Position numbers and translations under genes: made by a program. Under the pieces are notes generated by a model. It made no database searches. It was not told where the DNA came from and worked only from the letters and a program-made list of their open reading frames with translations. From positions 1 to 6,765 of the forward strand of contig PMBA01000431.1 of assembly GCA_003152795.1 (NCBI GenBank): 6,765 nucleotides of DNA. Direction: 5' to 3'. Positions 1 to 6,359 of this stretch are shown here, piece by piece (positions within the stretch are counted from its first letter, which is position 1; each line of letters opens with the position of its first letter). The stretch is from Acidobacteriaceae bacterium (GTDB lineage Bacteria; Acidobacteriota; Terriglobia; Terriglobales; Acidobacteriaceae).

Positions 1-381
1 TGCGTGACGCAGCACCTGCGCATCCACGGCTTCCACGAGGCAGCGAAGGAATTCGGCTGGTTGGCCGGCTATGGTGCGGATGCGAACGAGATTCGCAAGC
101 TCATGGAGGCTGACGCCGGGCTCGGCGAGCGTCTCCATGCGGCGCTGCCCTACGTGAAGGCGGAGGTGGTCTGGGCGGCGCGACACGAAATGGCCCGCAC
201 CGTGGAAGACGCGCTCGCCAGGCGAACGCGGGCGCTGTTCTTGAATGCGCGCGCCGCCCTCGCCATGGCTCCGGCGGTCGCTGACTTGATGGCTTCAGAA
301 CTCGGGTGGGATGAAGCCACCCGGACGAAACACCTGGCTGCGTTTCGCGACGTTGCTTCGAATTACGTGCTTCGTCCCTGA
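1..381 (+). CDS. glpD: Aerobic glycerol-3-phosphate dehydrogenase, C-terminal part (5' truncated by window)
   Basis: The frame is open from base 1 to the TGA at 379-381, so the gene enters from upstream; the GTG at 4 is an internal codon, not a start. The roughly 126 visible residues match the C-terminal cap domain of the FAD-dependent GlpD family. Recognisable stretches are TQHLRIHG near the beginning, then EVVWAARHEMARTVEDALARR, then TRALFLNARAAL, and the LGWDEAT segment near the end. The family oxidises glycerol 3-phosphate to dihydroxyacetone phosphate at the cytoplasmic membrane and passes electrons to the quinone pool. The FAD-binding N-terminal domain lies outside the window, so completeness of the enzyme cannot be judged. 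A 129-bp gap and a possible promoter separate it from the next gene, so it is probably not functionally tied to the export operon. Confidence 0.88.
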   Translation, partial: CVTQHLRIHGFHEAAKEFGWLAGYGADANEIRKLMEADAGLGERLHAALPYVKAEVVWAARHEMARTVEDALARRTRALFLNARAALAMAPAVADLMASELGWDEATRTKHLAAFRDVASNYVLRP

Positions 382-397
382 AAGTTCTCGATAAAGG

Positions 398-426
398 TTG
401 ACCAGTTCTCACGAGCAGCTTAAGAT
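398..426 (+). promoter_or_regulatory. Putative sigma-70 promoter for the adaptor/protease operon
   Basis: TTGACC (398-403) matches the -35 consensus at 5 of 6 positions. TAAGAT (421-426) matches the -10 consensus at 4 of 6. The spacer is exactly 17 bp. Transcription would start near 433 and leave a leader of about 78 nt before the ATG at 511. A 7-bp direct repeat, AGTTCTC, occurs at 383-389 and 404-410, 21 bp apart, on either side of the -35 box. This is the best promoter candidate in the gap after glpD, but it is a consensus match only and unproven. Confidence 0.45.
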
Positions 427-497
427 GCCGAAACGCTTGCGATCACCTGGAAATCCCCCGGCGCGGGCGATCTGAGTCGCGACGAATCTACGAAATC

Positions 498-502
498 AGG
501 AG
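498..502 (+). promoter_or_regulatory. Ribosome binding site that favours the ATG at 511
   Basis: AGGAG ends 8 nt before the ATG at 511 and only 5 nt before an in-frame TTG at 508. Both the spacing and the codon type favour the ATG as the true start, which makes the protein 799 residues long. Confidence 0.7.
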
Positions 503-510
503 CGCCGTTG

Positions 511-2910
511 ATGGCGACTCAAGGATCCGAATTCGCCGTTCCCGTGGCGGACTTTGCCGCCGCCCTGCTGGCGCGACCGGAGGTGGGCCCGCGCGCCCAG
601 GCAACCGCTGAACAGATCGCGCAACTGCTCCCTGGCGCCGCGGTTGTGGTGTACATCATCGAGGACCTGGACAATCCTGCCTGGACCCGCACCGCGATTG
701 CGGGCGACGTCGAAGTCAGTGGCACCATTGATTTTGCCGCCGGTACGCTGGGCGCTGTGGCAGAAAACAAAACGCTGGTGGTGTTCGAGGGGAGCGATCT
801 GCAGCGAGAAGACTACTCTCACCTGGATATCCGGCGTACGGTGACTGCTCTCGCGTATGTTCCTCTCGTCGCGGGTGAAGCTCTTTTCGGCGCCCTGGAG
901 GTCATCAGCTACGAACAACCGTTTCCGGAGGCGATGCTGGAAGCGTTGCAAGAGGTTGCCGGCCTGGCGTCGCCAGCCCTCGCCGCCGCCCGGTCTTACG
1001 AGAGCGAACGCAATGCCAGCCTGCATTCGATCAGCCGCGTGACCCAGATGTATGACCTCGAAAAGGTCTTCAACTCAACCCTGGAAATGGATGAGTTGCT
1101 GGGGATCATTGCCAAAAAATTCCAGGAGGTAATGAGCGTCCAGGGTATCAACCTGTGGATGGTCAATGGCGACACACTCGAACTGGTGAGCAGCGCGGGA
1201 TTCGATCCAACCGTGGAGTTGGGCATGGTGCAGATGCCGGGTGCCGGTATTGCGGGAGACATCTCAGACAACGGCGAGCCCGTGCTGATCGACGATCCTT
1301 CCGACGAGCGTCTGCAGAAACGCAACGCCGGACACGAAGATGAGGCGGTATTCTCCATCGCCGCCGGTCCGCTCATGGAGCACGAGAACCTGGTGGGCGT
1401 GGTGGAGGCGGTCAATCGTATGGACGGCGTGCCGTTCGACGACGACGACCAGTTCCTTCTGACCAACATCTGCGAAACCGCCAGCAACGCTCTGCACAAT
1501 GCCAGCCTGCTGCAAGCTGAGCGCAAGGTGGAGATTCTGGAAGCGCTGGTGAAGGTGAGCGCTGAGATTACCTCCACGCTCGATCTGGGCCGCGTGCTGG
1601 ACGCGATTGTGAACGGGCCGAGTAGCGTAATTCCGTACGAACGAGCGGCCATCGCGCTGGAGCAGCGCGGCCGGCTGCAACTGAAAGCGATGTCGGGCAC
1701 GGCCAAGATCAATCCTCAGGACCCCAATACTTCGCGCCTCCAGGCGTTGCTCGAATGGGCCTCGCTGTCGCGGGAGTCCATATTCGTGACCCAGCACGGC
1801 GACGAGGTGGAGGACGAACGTCCGGAGACGCGAGCGAAGTTCGAGAATTACTTCGCCGAGAGCGGGATGCGCGCCTTTCACGCCCTGCCTTTGGCGGATG
1901 ACGACGGCACGGTGGGCATCCTGTCGTTCGAGAGCAGCGACCCGGATTTTCTCAACACTGCCCACCTGGAGATGATCAAGGTGCTGGCCGGCCAGGCGAC
2001 GGTGGCGCTGCGCAATGCGTCGCTCTATCGTGAGGTGCCGTTTATCGATGTGCTCCAGCCCCTGCTGGAAAAGAAGCGCCGGTTCATGGCCTTGGAAAAG
2101 CGGCGGCGGACGGCCCTGGTGGCGGGTGCCGGGCTCGCTTTGCTTTTCCTCGCCGCCTTTCCGTTGCCCCTGCGCGTAGACGGACCCGCGTCCGTCACTC
2201 CCGCCCATAGTTCGCATGTGCAGCCTGAGGTTGCCGGCGTCATCCAAACAGTCAACGTGCGGGAAGGTGACTTTGTCAGGCAAGGCGCCGTCCTGGCCAG
2301 TCTGGCCGATTGGCAGTATCGCGCCGAATTAACCGCCGCACAGGCAAAGTATGAAACCGCGGTGTCGCAGATGAACAGGGCCCTGGCCGCGAATGACGGC
2401 AGCGAGGCCGGAATTCTGCGGGCCCAGGCCGACTACTGGGCTTCCGAAGTCGTGCGCGCTCGTGAACGTCAGGAAAAGACGGTGTTGCGCTCGCCGATCG
2501 ATGGTCTGGTCGCAACTCCGCATACCGAAGACATGGTCGGACGAAGTCTGAATCCGGGCGATACATTCGCGGAAATCGTCGATACTTCCTGGGCAAATGT
2601 GGATGTGTCCGTGGATGAAAGCGATGTCCCGCTGCTCAAGACGGGCGAGAAAGCTTCGGTGAAGCTCGAGGCATTCCCCACCCACACGTTTCGCGGAGAG
2701 GTGGTTATCGTAAGTCCCAAGAGCCAGGTAGAAGGAGTGGAGCGGTTTTTCTACGCCCGGGTTCGCGTGCCCAACCACGATGGACTGATCCGCGCCGGAA
2801 TGCAGGGCCGGAGCAAGGTTTCCACCGGGTGGAGTCCGGCCGGACGGGTGTTCTTCCGGCGGCCTGCGATGTGGCTCTGGTCCAAGGTCTGGTCCTGGAT
2901 AGGCTGGTAA
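511..2910 (+). CDS. Three-GAF sensor fused to a membrane-anchored HlyD-type adaptor
   Basis: This 799-residue protein has a cytoplasmic-looking half and an export-adaptor half. Residues of about 25-165, 185-335 and 345-505 read as three consecutive GAF-type domains; the second is the clearest, with GINLWMV, GAGIAGDI and LVGVVEAVNR. A basic stretch, KKRRF...EKRRRT (521-534), precedes one hydrophobic segment (about 535-553). After it comes a membrane-fusion (HlyD/biotinyl-lipoyl) region: VQPEVAGVIQTVNVREGDFV begins the first lipoyl half, a short helical hairpin spans about 605-655, and TVLRSPIDGLV starts the second half, followed by a beta-barrel region to about 770. The positive-inside rule puts the GAF domains in the cytoplasm and the adaptor in the periplasm. 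GAF domains bind small ligands or serve as signalling modules; no ligand can be named here. The tail is unusually tryptophan-rich (last residues WLWSKVWSWIGW). The gene is the first of the operon, 15 bp before the next. GAF and HlyD calls are by sequence pattern; the coupling of sensing to export is inferred. Confidence 0.85.
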   Translation: MATQGSEFAVPVADFAAALLARPEVGPRAQATAEQIAQLLPGAAVVVYIIEDLDNPAWTRTAIAGDVEVSGTIDFAAGTLGAVAENKTLVVFEGSDLQREDYSHLDIRRTVTALAYVPLVAGEALFGALEVISYEQPFPEAMLEALQEVAGLASPALAAARSYESERNASLHSISRVTQMYDLEKVFNSTLEMDELLGIIAKKFQEVMSVQGINLWMVNGDTLELVSSAGFDPTVELGMVQMPGAGIAGDISDNGEPVLIDDPSDERLQKRNAGHEDEAVFSIAAGPLMEHENLVGVVEAVNRMDGVPFDDDDQFLLTNICETASNALHNASLLQAERKVEILEALVKVSAEITSTLDLGRVLDAIVNGPSSVIPYERAAIALEQRGRLQLKAMSGTAKINPQDPNTSRLQALLEWASLSRESIFVTQHGDEVEDERPETRAKFENYFAESGMRAFHALPLADDDGTVGILSFESSDPDFLNTAHLEMIKVLAGQATVALRNASLYREVPFIDVLQPLLEKKRRFMALEKRRRTALVAGAGLALLFLAAFPLPLRVDGPASVTPAHSSHVQPEVAGVIQTVNVREGDFVRQGAVLASLADWQYRAELTAAQAKYETAVSQMNRALAANDGSEAGILRAQADYWASEVVRARERQEKTVLRSPIDGLVATPHTEDMVGRSLNPGDTFAEIVDTSWANVDVSVDESDVPLLKTGEKASVKLEAFPTHTFRGEVVIVSPKSQVEGVERFFYARVRVPNHDGLIRAGMQGRSKVSTGWSPAGRVFFRRPAMWLWSKVWSWIGW

Positions 2911-2925
2911 TCCGAAGGGGATTCT

Positions 2926-3825
2926 ATGACGAGATGCGCGCTTGCTTTAACCGTGGCCGTGGTGCTGACGGCCACCGGTTGCGACAGCAGCTATCAGCCG
3001 GCGACTGCGGTTGCCGCTCCTCCGCCGGTGGCGGAGAAGGAAGCACACTCTGCGCTGTCCACGGAGGAAGGCGGTTTTCTTGCAACTGGTCCCATCGTGG
3101 TTGAAAACCAGATCGATGTAGTGGCCCTCCGGGCAGGCGTGATTTCTGGGATTAATTTCGATGTGGGTCGAGCGGTAAGGAAAGGAGAAGTTCTGGCCAC
3201 TCTGGATGACCGGCAACTGGCGGCCGAGCGCGATGCCGCCACGTCCAAGGTGCGCAGTTCCGAGGCTAATCTGAAAGACTGGGAGGCCGAAGCGGGAGTG
3301 GCCGATGCCGATTTGAGGCGCGCCCAGGCCATGCGGGACGCCGGCATCAACACGATCGAGGAACTGGACCACGCGCGCTACAAGGTGACCGCTTCGCAGT
3401 ATGAGATCGAAAAAGCGAAGCAGGACTCGAACACGAACCAGCACAATCTCCGCGCGCTGGAACTGGAATTGGAGAAAACCCGCATTACTGCGCCTTTTGA
3501 TGGAGTCGTGGCGCGACGCTACCTGCGCAAGGGACAGAGCGTGGCCGTCGGCGACCGGCTCTTCTGGGTGACTGCGGTTGCGCCTCTGCTGGTGGAATTT
3601 ACTCTGCCCGAGCGCTTCATCGTCGCGGTAAAAAAAGGGCAAACCGTCACCGTCACGTCGGCAGACTCCTCAACGGCTGTGAAACATGCCGCTAGAGTGA
3701 TTGATGTGAGCCCGGTTGTGGACCCGTCCAGCGGGACCATTGAAGTGCGGGCGCAGATCGAGGGCCCGGCTCCCGACTTGCGGCCCGGAATGCTTGCCAG
3801 CATTCGGATCGGTTCACCGCGATGA
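2926..3825 (+). CDS. Periplasmic efflux adaptor (HlyD/RND membrane-fusion family), probable lipoprotein
   Basis: The 299-residue product starts at an ATG with a strong GAAGGGG site 5 nt upstream. It begins with a short signal peptide, and a Cys19 in the context ATGC, preceded by a hydrophobic run, is a plausible but imperfect lipobox because -3 is Ala rather than Leu. Asp20 at +2 would favour inner-membrane retention by the E. coli rule. The order of parts is that of membrane-fusion proteins. A first lipoyl half lies at about 58-95 (ALRAGVISGINFDVGRAVRK). An alpha-helical coiled-coil hairpin covers about 95-180. The second lipoyl half at about 184-215 contains TRITAPFDGVVARRYLRKGQ. A beta-barrel follows to about 290, ending in LRPGMLASIRI. 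Such adaptors bridge an inner-membrane pump and an outer-membrane channel. No pump gene follows; the stop overlaps a possible short ORF in an ATGA, and the next large gene is an M50/HlyD fusion. Confidence 0.85.
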   Translation: MTRCALALTVAVVLTATGCDSSYQPATAVAAPPPVAEKEAHSALSTEEGGFLATGPIVVENQIDVVALRAGVISGINFDVGRAVRKGEVLATLDDRQLAAERDAATSKVRSSEANLKDWEAEAGVADADLRRAQAMRDAGINTIEELDHARYKVTASQYEIEKAKQDSNTNQHNLRALELELEKTRITAPFDGVVARRYLRKGQSVAVGDRLFWVTAVAPLLVEFTLPERFIVAVKKGQTVTVTSADSSTAVKHAARVIDVSPVVDPSSGTIEVRAQIEGPAPDLRPGMLASIRIGSPR

Positions 3826-3896
3826 ATTTGAGTCAGGCCCCACGCGTGGATCGAAACATCCGGACTTCGCGTTCTGCTGCGGGTAATCCCGCATGA
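3822..3896 (+). CDS. Possible 24-codon translational-coupling ORF
   Basis: This frame begins at an ATG that overlaps the stop of the adaptor gene in ATGA (3822-3825). It ends in a TGA that overlaps the ATG of the M50 gene, again in ATGA (3893-3896). It encodes 24 residues starting MNLSQAPRVDRNIRTS. It has no Shine-Dalgarno sequence of its own, so translation would depend on ribosomes finishing the adaptor gene. Its last codons run through a perfect hairpin, TGCGGG-TAAT-CCCGCA (3878-3893), that covers the only purine-rich stretch before the M50 start. A coupling or leader role is more likely than a functional peptide. The alternative is a chance open frame in a 67-bp gap; the two exact overlaps argue mildly against that. 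Confidence 0.35.
   Translation: MNLSQAPRVDRNIRTSRSAAGNPA
3878..3893 (+). promoter_or_regulatory. Hairpin abutting the start codon of the M50 gene
   Basis: TGCGGG (3878-3883) and CCCGCA (3888-3893) form a perfect 6-bp stem with a TAAT loop. The last paired base is the A of the ATG start codon. The stem would occlude the weak GCGGG purine stretch and so limit independent initiation on the M50 gene. A ribosome translating the 24-codon ORF would open it. The structure is seen in the sequence; the regulatory role is inferred. Confidence 0.45.
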
Positions 3897-6049
3897 ACAT
3901 CGTCGAGGCGCTCAACGTCGCTTTGCCGGAGATACCAGAAAGGCTGGCGCGGCAAAAACGCGTGCCCAGGATGGACCCTCGGCTGGTCGGCCGTGGCCAC
4001 GTGTTGGACGGCGTACCCGTAGTTCGTGTTTTGATCCCGGATAACCACGAGTTCTACACTTTGCCTCCCGAGTATTGGGAACTGCTTCAGCTCTTTGACG
4101 GGGAACGGACGTATGACGAGATCGCCGGTCTCTTCACGGCGCGCACTGGGATGCCTGTCACTGCCGACTGGGTTTTGCAGTTTGCCACGGAAAATGCGGA
4201 AGCGGCATTTTGGTCCAAGACCCTGCAGGAAAAAAATGCGCGCTTCCGCGAAGAGCTGGTGGACAAACGGCGCGCGCGCACTCACAAGAAATCAAAGTGG
4301 GGCAACCTGGCTGAGATCACGTTTCCCGCTTGGGATCCCGACGCTACTCTGACCAGAGTCCACAACCGGGTGAAGTTCATTTTTACCTACCAGTTCCTCC
4401 TCTTGAGCCTCGTCATGTTCGCCTTCGCGGCGTATGTTCTGGTAAGCCATTGGGCAGAAATCGGACAGGATAACCTTGAGTTTTATAACTTCACCCACAA
4501 GAGCCTGGCCGACATCATCGAGTTCTGGGTCCTGATCTGTGTCATCGCCTGCATCCACGAGTTTTGTCACGGGCTGGCCTGCAAGCACACTGGCGGAGAA
4601 TCGCATGGCATGGGCTTTCTGCTGATCTATCTCTCTCCCGCTTTTTTCTGCGATACCACCGAAGCGTGGGTGTACGGCAACAAGTGGCAGAGAATCGCCA
4701 CCGCCGCCGCGGGAGTCTGGTCCAGCCTGATTATTTATTCCATCGCAAGCTTCGTGTGGTGGGGAACCGCGGTTGGCGATTCGCTCCACAACTTCGCCTA
4801 TGTCGTGATGCTGGCCTCCGGCATACTCCCTGTCCTCATCAACCTGAACCCGCTCATCAAACTTGATGGCTACTTCATGTTCACGGAGCTGCTCGACATC
4901 CCCGAACTGAAGGAAAACGCCTCGATCTACCTCAACAACTGGACCAAGAAGAACATTTTTCGTTTGCCCGTCGAGGTGCCCTACACGACCTGGCGGCGGA
5001 GGCTGCTGTATGTGCCGTACACGCTGGCTTCCAGCGTCTATAGTTACGGGCTGCTCTTCGTTATCGTCACCTTTGTCTACAATGTCATCCATCGCTACAG
5101 CCCGGACTGGGCGTTTGTCCCCGCAGCGTTTTTCGCAGTCCTCATTTTCAAATCGCGCATTCTGACGCTCTGGAGATTTATGAGACTCCTCTATCTGGAC
5201 AAGAAGGACCGGGTGAAGGCCTGGTTCACACCCCGCCATACCGTCGTTTTCGCCTGCTTGAGCCTTCTGGTTTTGCTGGCGCCGGTGTGGCGGCAGACCG
5301 TGGAGGGACGGTTAGTGCTCGAACCGATGCAGCGCGCAGTGCTGCGGGTTGAGGTTCCGGGGACAGTGACGCAGGTGAATGTCGAAGAGGGGCAGGTTGT
5401 GGCGGCGGGCACGCCGCTGCTCCGGCTCCGCAACCTGAACATGGAGTCCGAAGCGGCGAGGGTGGCTGCGGACCTCCGCTTCGCTTCCGCTCGCGCCTTT
5501 CAGGCACAAATGCGCTATGCGGATTTTGCGGCTGCCGAACGTCACCGCCAGGAATTGACGGCACACGACCGGACCCTGCAGGAAAAAATGATCCAACTCA
5601 CCGTCTTGAGCCCCTTCGACGGCACGGTCGTTACTCCCAGGGTGGGCGATTTGCTGGGTTCGTACTTGCCGCCCGGAAGCGAAGTAATGGAGATTGCGAA
5701 CACTTCCGTGCTTCAGGCGCTGGTCTTTATTTCAGCACCGGATGTCGGCAAGATACGCCTTGGCTCACCTGCCGCTCTGCATCTGGATGCCCAGGCCAGG
5801 TCAATCCAGGGCAATGTCGCCTTTCTGGCTCCGGCCTCTTCCGAGGCGGAAAAGGGACTCTTCGACCAGCAGGAGTACAAGGGCATCGAGGCTTCCCGCT
5901 ACTATGTCGCCAGGATTCCGGTTTCCAATTCAGACCAGGGGTTGAAGGACGGCTTTACTGGCACGGCCAAGATTTTCGTCCAGCGGCGCAGTATTGCCGG
6001 ATTCACGTGGCAGGGGGTAAACGACTTCCTCGGGCGCAAGCTCTGGTAA
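3893..6049 (+). CDS. PqqD-like domain / M50 (site-2 protease) / HlyD adaptor fusion membrane protein
   Basis: This 718-residue protein has three parts. Residues of about 30-110 resemble a PqqD-like winged-helix domain (FYTLPPEYWELLQLFDGERT, then YDEIAGLF); in peptide-maturation systems such domains often bind a precursor's leader. Residues of about 160-465 form a polytopic membrane core with the M50 zinc motif HEFCH (His222, Glu223, His226) in a hydrophobic segment, and the second motif NLNPLIKLDG (317-326, Asp325 as third ligand). The catalytic set therefore looks intact. After the last membrane span (about 449-466), residues 475-690 form a HlyD-type adaptor: EVPGTVTQVNVEEGQVV, a helical stretch, TVLSPFDGTVVTPRVGD, then a barrel. 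This arrangement is known from proteins annotated as putative peptide zinc metalloproteases. An in-frame TAA at 3884 excludes an earlier start. The initiation region has almost no Shine-Dalgarno sequence and is probably coupled to the ORF upstream. Substrate unknown; the basic peptide encoded at 6112-6297 is a candidate by proximity. The protein ends FLGRKLW, like the tryptophan-rich tail of the GAF fusion. Confidence 0.87.
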   Translation: MNIVEALNVALPEIPERLARQKRVPRMDPRLVGRGHVLDGVPVVRVLIPDNHEFYTLPPEYWELLQLFDGERTYDEIAGLFTARTGMPVTADWVLQFATENAEAAFWSKTLQEKNARFREELVDKRRARTHKKSKWGNLAEITFPAWDPDATLTRVHNRVKFIFTYQFLLLSLVMFAFAAYVLVSHWAEIGQDNLEFYNFTHKSLADIIEFWVLICVIACIHEFCHGLACKHTGGESHGMGFLLIYLSPAFFCDTTEAWVYGNKWQRIATAAAGVWSSLIIYSIASFVWWGTAVGDSLHNFAYVVMLASGILPVLINLNPLIKLDGYFMFTELLDIPELKENASIYLNNWTKKNIFRLPVEVPYTTWRRRLLYVPYTLASSVYSYGLLFVIVTFVYNVIHRYSPDWAFVPAAFFAVLIFKSRILTLWRFMRLLYLDKKDRVKAWFTPRHTVVFACLSLLVLLAPVWRQTVEGRLVLEPMQRAVLRVEVPGTVTQVNVEEGQVVAAGTPLLRLRNLNMESEAARVAADLRFASARAFQAQMRYADFAAAERHRQELTAHDRTLQEKMIQLTVLSPFDGTVVTPRVGDLLGSYLPPGSEVMEIANTSVLQALVFISAPDVGKIRLGSPAALHLDAQARSIQGNVAFLAPASSEAEKGLFDQQEYKGIEASRYYVARIPVSNSDQGLKDGFTGTAKIFVQRRSIAGFTWQGVNDFLGRKLW

Positions 6050-6066
6050 TTCCGGCGCAAACACGA

Positions 6067-6092
6067 AGAGGCTACGAAACACCGTAGCCTCT
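6067..6092. terminator. Bidirectional terminator hairpin between convergent genes
   Basis: AGAGGCTACG (6067-6076) and CGTAGCCTCT (6083-6092) form a perfect 10-bp stem with a 6-nt loop, AAACAC. It lies 17 bp after the stop of the M50 gene and 19 bp after the stop of the oppositely oriented peptide gene. A T-rich stretch (about 6101-6108) follows on the plus strand but is not immediately adjacent. The position between convergent stops fits a shared terminator. Confidence 0.75.
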
Positions 6093-6111
6093 CCATTGCG
6101 TTCGTTTTCCG

Positions 6112-6297
6112 CTACCGCATTTTCGACGGGCTGGCAATACGAGACGGGCTGGCGATCTTGGCCGGGCTGGCGATACGCGCTGGACTGGCGATACGCGCGG
6201 GGCTGGCTACCTTGGTGGGCTGACCAACGCTGGTGGCCAACAGGGCCTTCTTTACCGCTGTGCGAGTGCTGATCAACGACTTCTTTTGAATCGCCAT
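6112..6297 (-). CDS. Small basic hexad-repeat peptide, candidate exported or ribosomally made peptide precursor
   Basis: The 61-residue product starts MAIQKKSLISTRTAVKKALL. Its C-terminal half (residues 30-59) is five hexads: VASPAR, IASPAR, IASPAK, IASPSR, IASPSK, followed by MR. It contains 12 Lys/Arg and no Asp or Glu. The first half is a basic, helix-prone segment without an obvious Sec signal peptide. The start at 6297 is chosen because AGGAGAG lies at a proper distance upstream; a longer open frame to 6402 would run through the promoter and has no such site. Repeat units differ mostly at silent positions (proline codons ccc, cca, ccg), which fits selection on the protein. I recognise no family. 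Two readings are possible: a leader plus repeated core peptide handled by the neighbouring PqqD-like/M50/HlyD machinery, or a nucleic-acid-binding protein, since SPxR/K resembles S/T-P-x-basic DNA-binding motifs. Gene reality is well supported by start signals; function is unknown. Confidence 0.75.
   Translation of the reverse strand: MAIQKKSLISTRTAVKKALLATSVGQPTKVASPARIASPARIASPAKIASPSRIASPSKMR
6121..6210 (-). repeat. Five tandem 18-bp coding repeats (ASP hexads)
   Basis: Five contiguous 18-bp units encode (I/V)-A-S-P-(A/S)-(R/K). The ASP core is invariant, the fifth residue is Ala or Ser and the sixth is Arg or Lys. Copy number at such in-frame tandem repeats can change by slippage, giving peptides that differ by whole hexads. 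Confidence 0.9.
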
Positions 6298-6304
6298 ATC
6301 CAAT

Positions 6305-6311
6305 CTCTCCT
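6305..6311 (-). promoter_or_regulatory. Ribosome binding site of the hexad-repeat peptide
   Basis: On the minus strand AGGAGAG ends 7 nt before the ATG at 6297. It is among the best Shine-Dalgarno sequences in the window and fixes the start of the 61-residue peptide. Confidence 0.8.
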
Positions 6312-6324
6312 GTTTTCGATTTGT

Positions 6325-6349
6325 CCTGCTCGCTTGTCTATAGAGCAGG
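6325..6349. repeat. Inverted repeat overlapping the peptide promoter
   Basis: CCTGCTC (6325-6331) and GAGCAGG (6343-6349) are perfect 7-bp inverted arms separated by 11 bp. The right arm covers the -12 element and the left arm lies just past the predicted start. Because only one arm would be transcribed, a DNA operator is more plausible than an RNA hairpin. No protein can be assigned. Confidence 0.4.
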
Positions 6350-6359
6350 TCCAGTACCA
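6344..6359 (-). promoter_or_regulatory. Putative sigma-54 promoter (-24/-12) of the hexad-repeat peptide
   Basis: The minus strand reads TGGTACT-GGAC-CTGCT against the consensus TGGCACG-N4-TTGCW. Nine of the twelve defined positions match, and the invariant GG (6358-6357) and GC (6346-6345) are exactly 10 bp apart. The predicted start is near 6333, giving a leader of about 36 nt that contains the AGGAGAG site. The upstream neighbour on the same strand is itself a sigma-54-type activator, which makes the call more likely than the match alone. Confidence 0.65.

Noticed and set aside
448..465. Sigma-54-like GG-N10-GC (TGG at 448-450, GC at 461-462) upstream of the GAF fusion gene
   Set aside because: Only about half of the consensus positions match, and GG-N10-GC is common by chance in GC-rich DNA. 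The sigma-70-like pair at 398-426 fits better.
508..510. TTG start for the GAF fusion
   Set aside because: The ATG directly after it has better spacing to AGGAG and is the stronger start codon.
1264..2283. Long minus-strand frame (339 residues) inside the GAF fusion gene
   Set aside because: It is a GC-rich antisense shadow; the plus strand has clear domain content and start signals.
4292..5239. Minus-strand frame (315 residues) opposite the M50 region
   Set aside because: The plus strand encodes the conserved M50 motifs, while the antisense frame has no recognisable motif.
6121..6210. CRISPR array
   Set aside because: The 18-bp units are contiguous without spacers and keep a coding frame, so they are coding tandem repeats.
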